From positions 1 through 20,928 of the forward strand of contig CAMYCP010000001.1 in assembly GCA_947254385.1 (NCBI GenBank): a stretch of 20,928 nucleotides of DNA, given 5' to 3'. Positions within the stretch are counted from its first letter, which is position 1; every line of letters begins with the position of its first letter. This DNA comes from an uncultured Filifactor sp. (GTDB lineage: Bacteria > Bacillota > Clostridia > Peptostreptococcales > Filifactoraceae). Below the pieces are notes generated by a model. The model was not told the origin of the DNA. It did not search any database and was given only the letters and a program-made list of their open reading frames with translations. Below, in pieces: positions 14,115 to 20,928 of the stretch. The position numbers and the translations under genes were made by a program.

Positions 14115-14978
14115 ATGAAGAAAAAAATTGTTTTGTTGATTATCATGTCTTTAATAACCGTTTTGGGAGGTTGCGGACAAAAAACTCAAAGTGCTGAGGT
14201 TGCGCCTGAAAAGAATACCGAAACGAAAACGGCGACAACGGAAACGGGCGGCACGGTATCTACGGACGGTTCCACTTCCATGAATAAGGTAATAAACAGT
14301 TTGGGAGAGGCATTTCAACAACAAAATACGGACGTTAAATTTTCGTACAATCCTACCGGCTCAGGCTCCGGTATTACCGCCGCTTTGGAGGGTAGATGCG
14401 ATATAGGGCTTTCAAGTCGCGCTTTAAAAGATGAAGAAAAGAAAAAAGGCCTGGTTGAAACCGTGATGGCGTACGACGGCATAGCCATTGTCGTAAGCCC
14501 TGAAAATAAGGTTGAAGATTTGGATATAGACAAGGTTGCCGCAATTTACAAAGGAGAAATCACCGATTGGAAAGACCTTGGCGGCGCGGAAGGAGAAATA
14601 GTTGTAATAGGAAGAGAAGCGGGCAGCGGTACACGTGACGGATTTGAATCCATAACAAAAACTAAAGACTCATGTAAATACCGTCAGGAATTAACTTCCA
14701 CGGGAGATGTGATAACAGCTGTGGCAAGCAATCCAAACGCTATAGGCTACGCCTCTTTAAGTGCGGTAAAAGATACGGTTAAAGCACTTAAAATCGGCGG
14801 GGTCGCTCCGTCTGAAGAAACCGTAAAGGACGGCACGTATGTCGTACAACGTCCGTTCGTATTTGTGACTAAAGAGGGCACAAAACTTTCAGATACGGCG
14901 CAAAAATTCTTTGATTTTGCACTTTCAAGCGATGCAAACGATATAATCATTTCAGCGGGAGTAGTCCCTGCAAATTGA
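14115..14978 (+). CDS. pstS: Phosphate ABC transporter substrate-binding lipoprotein PstS
   Basis: A 287-residue phosphate-binding lipoprotein that hands phosphate to PstCA. The signal peptide ends in a lipobox VLGGC with the lipidated Cys at 20, then a Thr/Glu-rich linker. Binding-site blocks are DGSTSMNKV (51-59), NPTGSGSGITAALEGRCDIGLSSR (from 79, partly quoted) and REAGSGTRDGFE (167-178). AAGGAG precedes the ATG. It is the first gene of the operon, follows a Pho-box-like repeat, and is separated from pstC by a stem-loop that may help set a higher level of PstS. Confidence 0.97.
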   Translation: MKKKIVLLIIMSLITVLGGCGQKTQSAEVAPEKNTETKTATTETGGTVSTDGSTSMNKVINSLGEAFQQQNTDVKFSYNPTGSGSGITAALEGRCDIGLSSRALKDEEKKKGLVETVMAYDGIAIVVSPENKVEDLDIDKVAAIYKGEITDWKDLGGAEGEIVVIGREAGSGTRDGFESITKTKDSCKYRQELTSTGDVITAVASNPNAIGYASLSAVKDTVKALKIGGVAPSEETVKDGTYVVQRPFVFVTKEGTKLSDTAQKFFDFALSSDANDIIISAGVVPAN

Positions 14979-15025
14979 TTTTTATACAAAAAATAAGTTG
15001 AGACGGCTTTACAATATTTAAGTTT

Positions 15026-15061
15026 GGAAAATTACGCTCGGTCAAACGAACGTAATTTTCC
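15026..15061 (+). other. Stem-loop between pstS and pstC
   Basis: An 11-bp perfect stem, GGAAAATTACG (15026-15036) with CGTAATTTTCC (15051-15061), can be extended by three inner pairs. The tail is ATTTATATT rather than a T run, so it looks like a leaky terminator or an mRNA-stabilising hairpin at the 3' end of pstS, not a full stop. Confidence 0.75.
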
Positions 15062-15081
15062 ATTTATATTCGGAGGGCGGT

Positions 15082-16017
15082 ATGACCGAGATTTTGGAAA
15101 ATAAAGAAAAAACTGCGATGAAAAATCACAATAAACACAAATCTAAAAAAATTTTTATCGAAAATATCTTACATTTTATATTTTTAGTAACGGGGTTTAT
15201 AAGTGTGGCATGCGTGCTTGTGATAACCATGTATCTCATATTTGCAGGATTGCCGGCTATAAAAACAGTCGGAGTTGGTGAATTTTTATTCGGTAAAACT
15301 TGGGCATCTACGGCAAAAGAACCGTCTTTTGGAATATTGCCCTTTATCACGACAAGTATATACGGTACTTTAGGTGCAATTATTTTGGGAGTGCCGATCG
15401 GATTTTTTACAGCGGTCTATCTTGCAAAAATAGCGAAAAACAGGACAAAATCGGTTATTGAAACGGCTGTAGGCTTGCTTGCAGGTATTCCGTCAGTAGT
15501 TTACGGGCTTGTCGGGATGATTATACTTGTGCCGGCGATAAGAAAAGTATTTAATGTTCCCGACGGTTCGGGACTACTAGCTGCAATACTGGTGCTTACC
15601 GTGATGATTCTGCCGTCTATAATCAAAGTTTCCATGACGGCGCTTGAGGCGGTGCCTAAAGAATATGAAGATGCATCGCTTGCGCTTGGCGCCACGCCTA
15701 TAGAAACATATTTCAGAGTGTCCGTTCCGGCGGCAAAAAGCGGAATTGCGGCATCGGTCGTGCTGGGAGTTGGACGCGCCATAGGTGAGGCGATGGCCGT
15801 GATGATGGTGGCGGGAAATGCGCCGAATATGCCCAAATTTTTTGAAAGCGTCAGATTTTTAACTACCGCCGTAGCAAGTGAAATGTCTTACGCTCCGGAA
15901 GGGTCGCTCCAGAAACAGGCGCTTTTTTCAATAGCTTTGGTGTTGTTCGTATTTATAATGATAATAAACGCAACTTTAAATTTCTTTTTAAAACACGATA
16001 AGGAGAGCTGTAAATGA
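15082..16017 (+). CDS. pstC: Phosphate ABC transporter permease PstC
   Basis: A 311-residue inner-membrane permease, half of the channel with PstA. A charged cytoplasmic N-terminus (1-25) is followed by six predicted helices. The coupling (EAA) loop is at YEDASLALGATPIETYFRVS, and GVGRAIGEAMAVMMVAGN is the family signature. GGAGGG lies before ATG 15082. Its last four bases overlap the pstA start (ATGA). Confidence 0.97.
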   Translation: MTEILENKEKTAMKNHNKHKSKKIFIENILHFIFLVTGFISVACVLVITMYLIFAGLPAIKTVGVGEFLFGKTWASTAKEPSFGILPFITTSIYGTLGAIILGVPIGFFTAVYLAKIAKNRTKSVIETAVGLLAGIPSVVYGLVGMIILVPAIRKVFNVPDGSGLLAAILVLTVMILPSIIKVSMTALEAVPKEYEDASLALGATPIETYFRVSVPAAKSGIAASVVLGVGRAIGEAMAVMMVAGNAPNMPKFFESVRFLTTAVASEMSYAPEGSLQKQALFSIALVLFVFIMIINATLNFFLKHDKESCK

Positions 16018-16865
16018 TTTCAAAAAAAAGAAAAACATATATAAACACAATGCTCTTTTTTATGCGTATATCCGTTTTTATAACTTGTTTATCGGTGTTA
16101 TTCATAATAGGATATGTGTTGTTTAAAGGACTTCCTCATATCACATGGAATCTTTTAAGCACCAAACCGAGCCATCTTGAAAACAGGATAGGGATACTTC
16201 CGGATATATTAAATACCATATATATAGTAATAGCTACCCTTGCAGTAGTCTTGCCTCTTGGAGTCGGCGCCGCCATATATCTTACCGAATACGCCGAAAA
16301 CAAAAAAATCGTATCACAAATAGAATATGCCGCCGAAACATTGTCGGGTATTCCGTCCATAATATTCGGTCTGGTAGGGATGCTTGTATTTTTTCAATTT
16401 TTCAATATGCAAACTTCACTTTTGGCAGGTGCGTTCACTCTTGCTATGATGAATCTGCCGACTATAATCAGAACTACTCAAGAGAGCCTTAAAACCGTGC
16501 CGCAAGGTTATCGTGAGGGAGCGTCGGCTTTGGGTGCGGGCAAGTGGCGCACGATAAGAACCGTGGTACTTCCGAGTTGTACGGACGGAATAGTTACAGG
16601 GTGTATCTTAACTATAGGGAGAATCTTGGGAGAATCGGCGGCGTTACTTTTTACGGCGGGAACGGCGCATCTGCTTAACGGATTTTTCGATGCAATGTCT
16701 AATTCCGGAGCAACTCTTACCGTAGCGTTATATTTTTACGCCAAAGAAGAGGGAGAATTTGACGTAGCTTTTGCAGTAGCGGCAATTCTGATGATATTGA
16801 CGGTGTTTATAAATCTTGCTGCATCATATGCCGGCAGATATTTTAAAGAAAGAAGAGATGTATGA
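16014..16865 (+). CDS. pstA: Phosphate ABC transporter permease PstA
   Basis: A 283-residue partner permease with about six helices. The coupling loop reads [21 protein letters not shown] and is followed by [17 protein letters not shown], the PstA signature. AAGGAG in the end of pstC serves as its ribosome-binding site. Both ends overlap neighbours by 4 bases, implying coupled translation of the pst genes. Confidence 0.97.
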   Translation: MISKKRKTYINTMLFFMRISVFITCLSVLFIIGYVLFKGLPHITWNLLSTKPSHLENRIGILPDILNTIYIVIATLAVVLPLGVGAAIYLTEYAENKKIVSQIEYAAETLSGIPSIIFGLVGMLVFFQFFNMQTSLLAGAFTLAMMNLPTIIRTTQESLKTVPQGYREGASALGAGKWRTIRTVVLPSCTDGIVTGCILTIGRILGESAALLFTAGTAHLLNGFFDAMSNSGATLTVALYFYAKEEGEFDVAFAVAAILMILTVFINLAASYAGRYFKERRDV

Positions 16866-17614
16866 GTATAATAAACGTGAAAGATTTATGTCTGTTTTAT
16901 GGGGCGACACAAGCGCTTAAAAACATCAACATGGATATCGGCGAACACAAAATAACGGCGCTTATAGGCCCTTCCGGATGCGGAAAATCTACATTCTTAA
17001 AAACTCTAAACCGAATGAACGACCTTGTAGGCAATGTAAAAATAGAGGGTGAAGTCTTGTATAAAGGAGATGACATTTATTCACCTCAAACCGATGTGAA
17101 CGAACTTAGAAGGCAAATCGGCATGGTGTTTCAAAAACCGAACCCGTTTCCCATGAGTATATATGACAACGTGGCGTATGGCCCGCGTACTCACGGCATC
17201 AAAAATAAAGCCGAACTTAACGATATAGTTGAAAAATCATTGAGAGGGGCCGCAATATGGGAGGAAGTTAAAGACGCACTTAAAAAATCCGCTCTTGCAC
17301 TTTCAGGCGGTCAACAACAAAGACTTTGCATAGCTCGTGCACTTGCTGTGGAACCTGAAGTACTTTTGATGGACGAACCCACCAGCGCCTTAGATCCGAT
17401 TTCCACATCCAAAATTGAAGAACTTGCAATTAGGCTGAAAAACGACTACACTATCATTATAGTAACCCACAATATGCAACAGGCGGTTAGAATATCGGAC
17501 GATACGGCGTTTTTTCTGCTGGGAGATTTGATAGAATTTGCAAATACTGAACAGATGTTTTCAAAACCTAAGGACAAACGCACCGAAGACTACATCACGG
17601 GGAGGTTCGGCTGA
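16862..17614 (+). CDS. pstB: Phosphate ABC transporter ATP-binding protein PstB
   Basis: A 250-residue ATPase that drives phosphate import. All ABC motifs are intact: Walker [10 protein letters not shown] (36-44), Q-loop Gln-91 in [10 protein letters not shown] (the PstB-typical sequence), signature LSGGQQQR (147-154), Walker B LLMDEP (168-173) and switch His-203 in [13 protein letters not shown] just after Walker A is also typical of PstB. Its TGA shares one base with the phoU ATG. Confidence 0.98.
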   Translation: MSIINVKDLCLFYGATQALKNINMDIGEHKITALIGPSGCGKSTFLKTLNRMNDLVGNVKIEGEVLYKGDDIYSPQTDVNELRRQIGMVFQKPNPFPMSIYDNVAYGPRTHGIKNKAELNDIVEKSLRGAAIWEEVKDALKKSALALSGGQQQRLCIARALAVEPEVLLMDEPTSALDPISTSKIEELAIRLKNDYTIIIVTHNMQQAVRISDDTAFFLLGDLIEFANTEQMFSKPKDKRTEDYITGRFG

Positions 17615-18258
17615 TGAGAACACACTTTGACGAACAATTGTCACTTTTAAACAAAAAAATGATAGAGATGGGCGCATTTTGTGAAAAACTTATATCTGTT
17701 TCCTGTGATGCGTTAAATTCAGGCGATATTGATATGGCAAAAGACGTGATGAAAATATCCGAAGATGCCGACACAATGGAACGCAGTATAGAAAATCTAT
17801 GTTTAAAACTGTTTTTAAAAGAGCAACCGATTGCGAGCGATTTAAGAGAAATATCAGCGGCGCTCAAGATGATAACCGACATGAAACGTATAGCCGATCA
17901 GGCGCAGGATATAGCACAGATAGTCGTGTTTTTGAAAGGCAGAAAAGTTGAGTATCGAAATATAAAGGAAATGGCAAAAGCCGTAATATACATGGTAAAC
18001 TTGAGCGTGGACGCATATGTAAGGCAGGATGAAGATACGGCGGTTAAAGTGATAGAATATGATGACGTCGTGGACGAATATTTCAGCAAGGTGAAAACAG
18101 ATTTGATAGAACTTATAAAAAATAAAAACGACGACGGCGAATATTTTTTGGACATACTCATGATTGCAAAATATTTGGAACGCATAGGCGACCATGCGGT
18201 CAACGTTGCGGGCTGGGTAATGTTTTCAATAACGGGAGTTCATAAGGACGGAGATTAG
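17614..18258 (+). CDS. phoU: Phosphate signalling/transport regulator PhoU
   Basis: A 214-residue all-helical PhoU with two tandem three-helix repeats (about 1-105 and 106-210). Family features are HFDEQLSLLNKKMIEMG at the start, PIASDLREISAALKMITDMKRIADQA in the first repeat (partly quoted) and YLERIGDHAVNVAGWV in the second; these Glu/Asp-rich motifs bind metal clusters in homologues. PhoU is known to link PstSCAB to the sensor kinase and to hold the response down when phosphate is plentiful. It ends three bases before the regulator gene. Confidence 0.97.
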   Translation: MRTHFDEQLSLLNKKMIEMGAFCEKLISVSCDALNSGDIDMAKDVMKISEDADTMERSIENLCLKLFLKEQPIASDLREISAALKMITDMKRIADQAQDIAQIVVFLKGRKVEYRNIKEMAKAVIYMVNLSVDAYVRQDEDTAVKVIEYDDVVDEYFSKVKTDLIELIKNKNDDGEYFLDILMIAKYLERIGDHAVNVAGWVMFSITGVHKDGD

Positions 18259-18261
18259 AAA

Positions 18262-18936
18262 ATGATTTGGTGTGTGGAAGATGATACGGGAATACGGGAT
18301 ATAATACTTTATACTTTAAAGAATACAGGATTTGACGCAAAAGGATTTTGTGACGCTGAAGAACTTGAAACCGCTTTGAAAGAAAGGAAACCGGAGTTGA
18401 TACTGCTCGATATAATGCTCCCCGGCAAAGACGGTGTCGAACTTCTTAAAGGACTTAAAAAAAATATCGAGACAAAAGATATTCCCGTCATAATGACCAC
18501 TGCCAAAGGCATGGAATACGACAAAATACAAAGTTTGGACATGGGAGCGGATGATTATCTTGTAAAACCGTTCGGCATGATGGAAATGGTATCGCGCATA
18601 AAAGCGGTGCTGAGGCGTTATAAAAAACATAGTGAAAGCGCCGTGTTAAAAGCGGGAGATGTGATTGTAAACACTGAGGAACATACGGTATTTGTATCGG
18701 GCAAACGCATAATACTTACTTTAAAGGAATTTGAACTGTTATGCCTCTTTCTATCGCACCCCGGCACGGCATTTACACGTGAACAGATATTCAGCTACAT
18801 CTGGGGAGAAGACTATGTAGGAGAAAGCCGAACGGTGGATATGCACATCGGCACGTTAAGACAGAAAATAGGCGACAACTGTAAAATGATAGAAACCGTG
18901 CGCGGAGTGGGCTACAGGTTGGAGGCTGTCAAATGA
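18262..18936 (+). CDS. phoP: OmpR/PhoB-family response regulator (PhoP-like)
   Basis: A 224-residue response regulator. The receiver domain (1-118) has the acidic pocket E6/D7/D8, phosphoacceptor D50 in LLDIMLPGKDG, T80 and K102 in YLVKPF. A winged-helix DNA-binding domain (about 128-222) has TLKEFELLCLFLSHPG, SRTVDMHIGTLRQKIGD and the RGVGYRLE end. Context in a pst-phoU operon with a histidine kinase makes it the phosphate-starvation regulator, probably acting on the Pho box before pstS. Its stop overlaps the kinase start by 4 bases. Confidence 0.93.
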   Translation: MIWCVEDDTGIRDIILYTLKNTGFDAKGFCDAEELETALKERKPELILLDIMLPGKDGVELLKGLKKNIETKDIPVIMTTAKGMEYDKIQSLDMGADDYLVKPFGMMEMVSRIKAVLRRYKKHSESAVLKAGDVIVNTEEHTVFVSGKRIILTLKEFELLCLFLSHPGTAFTREQIFSYIWGEDYVGESRTVDMHIGTLRQKIGDNCKMIETVRGVGYRLEAVK

Positions 18937-20606
18937 CGAAAAAAATTTTTCGTTCCGTAATGATTGCATCATCGCTTTTAATTTTAATAACGCTTACACT
19001 TATTACTTTCTATCTATACGAATATTTCACGGGCATACAGGAAACTCAGCTTAGAGATGAACTCTCCCTTGCAAAAAGCGGAGTTGAAAATTTAGGCGAA
19101 AGCTACCTTGAAACTTTACGCCCCGTAAATTATAGGATAACCCACGTGGATAAGACCGGCACGGTGCTTTATGATACGGAAAAAGACGCCTCAAAAATGG
19201 AAAACCATGTCGACAGAAAAGAAATAAAAACCGCACTTCTTACGGGCGCCTCCACATCGGAGCGCTACTCCGAAACACTCATGGAAGAGACGATATATTT
19301 TGCCGAAAAATTATCCGACGGCACGGTACTTAGAATATCTGTAAGCCGAAACACTGTGATATCGCTTATAATCGGAATGTTACAACCTGTAATGGTGATA
19401 TTTATAACAGTGATGATACTTATGTCGCTTTTAGCTAAAAAAATATCCGAAAATTTCGTTCGACCGTTAAACACGCTGAACTTGGACAAACCCTTGGAAA
19501 ACGAAACATATGAAGAACTTGCGCCCCTACTTGAACGTATAAATAAACAACACAAACAAATAGAGTCACAGATAAAAGAACTCAAACAGCGTAAAGAGGA
19601 ATTTGACGAAATAACGGGCAACATGAAAGAAGGCTTGGTTTTATTGAACTTGGACGGAAAAATACTCAGTATAAATAACGCCGCCCGAAAACTCTTTAAC
19701 ACAGACAAAAATGCGGTCGGCAAAAATTTTTTGACCATAGAGCGAAACCTTGACATACTAAACGCCATAAAACGAGCCGAAGAACGCGGACACAGTGAAA
19801 TGATGACCGACATAAAAAACAGAGCCTATCAATTCGACATAAGTCGCACGTTAAACGATGACGGAGTACACGGCACGGCAATATTAATCCTCGATAGAAC
19901 CGAACAGGCATCGGCGGAAAAAAACAGGAGAGAATTTACGGCAAATGTATCTCACGAACTTAAAACACCTCTGCAATCAATAATGGGCAGGGCTGAACTT
20001 ATGGAAAAAGGAATAGTCAAAAAAGAGGACATCCCTCGCTTTATAAGTGACATAAGATTTGAAACGGCGCGCCTTGTAAGAATGATAGATGAAATAATTG
20101 GACTTTCATTTCTTGATGAAAAAAAAGATATGCCGATTGAAAACACGGATGTTTACCGAATTATTGAAGAAATATGCACAAACCTTAAGGAAGAAACGCA
20201 AAAAAAACATATAACCCTAAACCTAAGCGGAACACACGTCACATTTACAAGCATAAAAAGATTGATATTTGAAATTTCGTCAAATCTTATAAATAATGCG
20301 GTAAAATACAACAAAGAAAACGGAAAAGTAGATGTAGAAATAAGCGAGGACGAACAAAACGCATATATCGTCGTAAGCGACACCGGCATAGGAATACCCG
20401 TCGAAGAACAGAAAAGGATTTTTGAAAGATTTTACCGAGTGGATAAAAGCCACTCCAAAGCTACGGGAGGCACGGGGCTGGGACTTTCGATAGTAAAACA
20501 CGCCGTTGAAACCCTATCCGGCAACATAAGAATATACAGCCGACCTAATCTGGGGACACGCATAAAAATAACACTCCCGAAAAATAAATTTGAAAATGTA
20601 AATTAA
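18933..20606 (+). CDS. phoR: Sensor histidine kinase (PhoR-like)
   Basis: A 557-residue membrane kinase. Two helices (about 10-29 and 143-168) bracket an extracytoplasmic sensor of about 110 residues. A short linker without a clear HAMP consensus leads to a coiled coil (200-222) and a PAS domain (about 222-325). HisKA follows with H341 in ANVSHELKTPLQS, and HATPase_c has N-box SNLINNAVKYN (about 450-460), G1 DTGIGIP (483-489) and G2 GTGLGLS (513-519). All catalytic motifs are intact. Overlap with the regulator gene and operon context indicate PhoR. A repeat element starts at the base after its stop codon. Confidence 0.93.
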   Translation: MTKKIFRSVMIASSLLILITLTLITFYLYEYFTGIQETQLRDELSLAKSGVENLGESYLETLRPVNYRITHVDKTGTVLYDTEKDASKMENHVDRKEIKTALLTGASTSERYSETLMEETIYFAEKLSDGTVLRISVSRNTVISLIIGMLQPVMVIFITVMILMSLLAKKISENFVRPLNTLNLDKPLENETYEELAPLLERINKQHKQIESQIKELKQRKEEFDEITGNMKEGLVLLNLDGKILSINNAARKLFNTDKNAVGKNFLTIERNLDILNAIKRAEERGHSEMMTDIKNRAYQFDISRTLNDDGVHGTAILILDRTEQASAEKNRREFTANVSHELKTPLQSIMGRAELMEKGIVKKEDIPRFISDIRFETARLVRMIDEIIGLSFLDEKKDMPIENTDVYRIIEEICTNLKEETQKKHITLNLSGTHVTFTSIKRLIFEISSNLINNAVKYNKENGKVDVEISEDEQNAYIVVSDTGIGIPVEEQKRIFERFYRVDKSHSKATGGTGLGLSIVKHAVETLSGNIRIYSRPNLGTRIKITLPKNKFENVN

Positions 20607-20696
20607 CCCTCTAAAAAACTCATTCTCAAAAAATAAAACATTGATTTTATAATACTTTTAATTCAATGCTTTGATATTTATCAGTCTTTAAAGACC
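20607..20696 (+). repeat. Dispersed 3'-UTR element (copy D)
   Basis: About 90 bp, starting with the base after the phoR stop. The near arm is CCCTCTAAAAAACTCATTCT, followed by the core GATTTTATAAT, and the far end TTTATCAGTCTTTAAAGACC is diverged. It aligns best with copy C in the same sense orientation. An inner hairpin CATTGA/TCAATG (20639-20668) can also form. No ordinary T-run terminator follows the operon. Confidence 0.65.
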
Positions 20697-20764
20697 ACAT
20701 AAATTCAAAATTCATTTGTATTTTTGATTGATACTGATTTATTTTTAAAAAACTCAAGCAGAGT

Positions 20765-20844
20765 TTAGCATAAAGTTTCATTACAAAAATTTCTAAAGTA
20801 AAAACTGATGCTACGATTTCTTATGTAACTTAGCATAAAGTTTC
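20765..20844. repeat. 15-bp direct repeat pair in the terminal gene-free region
   Basis: TTAGCATAAAGTTTC occurs at 20765-20779 and 20830-20844, 65 bases apart. The whole 20607-20928 stretch holds no gene I can support; besides copy D and this pair it is AT-rich sequence without a recognisable RNA or promoter. Confidence 0.7.
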
Positions 20845-20928
20845 GAGTTTAGTTTAGAGTTTTGTAAAGACAAATTATACTGAATTGCATAATAAATTGT
20901 AGTATCAATTTTCAGTTTAAATTTTTGT

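Noticed and set aside
15026-15061. Full intrinsic terminator after pstS
   Set aside because: The stem is strong but the following bases are ATTTATATT, not a T run, and the rest of the operon has no other promoter in front of pstC.
19265-19813. 182-residue minus-strand open frame inside phoR
   Set aside because: It lies wholly opposite an intact histidine kinase with all motifs; the Ser/Phe/Ile-rich composition is typical of an antisense shadow.

Overview
The window is an AT-rich stretch from what looks like a low-GC Gram-positive anaerobe (Bacillota, probably Clostridia or Tissierellia in the broad sense). The basis is the strong AAGGAGG ribosome-binding sites, a Bacillota-type L10 leader with an intrinsic terminator, a lipobox-bearing PstS and the pst-phoU-phoP-phoR layout. 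I cannot name a genus. Nearly every base is explained by genes; everything left of about 13.9 kb is on the minus strand and everything right of it on the plus strand.

Minus-strand block 1 (25-5834, read right to left): four small type IV pseudopilin-like genes (PilV-, PilX-, GspH/FimT- and PilW-like). They are followed by two zinc-ribbon proteins, one with three ribbons and a cysteine-periodic repeat, the other membrane-anchored with a YARHG domain. The last gene is an exported SH3b plus amidase_3 cell-wall hydrolase. A good promoter (5936-5964) lies upstream. Block 2 (6004-8570): an AGCS sodium:amino-acid symporter and a glutaminase, plausibly a glutamine uptake and deamidation pair, each with its own upstream region. 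Block 3 (8739-11936): rpmG-secE-nusG-rplK-rplA, then an internal promoter and L10 leader/attenuator, then rplJ-rplL and a terminator. rpmG is only 49 codons long.

Block 4 (12055-13906): a two-gene cassette of unknown function. An AAA_15/21-type ATPase is followed, after 10 bases, by a small protein with a PD-(D/E)xK-like D...ExK signature. It resembles the architecture of ATPase-nuclease defence systems but matches none that I recognise, and it sits between 12-bp direct repeats. This is the best candidate here for an undescribed system.

Block 5 (14115-20606, plus strand): a compact phosphate regulon operon, pstS-pstC-pstA-pstB-phoU-phoP-phoR, with four start/stop overlaps and a Pho-box-like direct repeat upstream of pstS. 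Uptake (PstSCAB), its negative modulator (PhoU) and the two-component system that would act on the Pho box are encoded together.

Through the window runs a family of 70-90 bp AT-rich elements with CCTCTAAAAA-type inverted ends. Three of the four copies begin within 0-6 bases of a stop codon, in the same orientation relative to the gene (after the zinc-ribbon gene, the glutaminase gene and phoR). They look like a MITE family or a dispersed 3'-UTR element and are the most distinctive non-coding signal seen.
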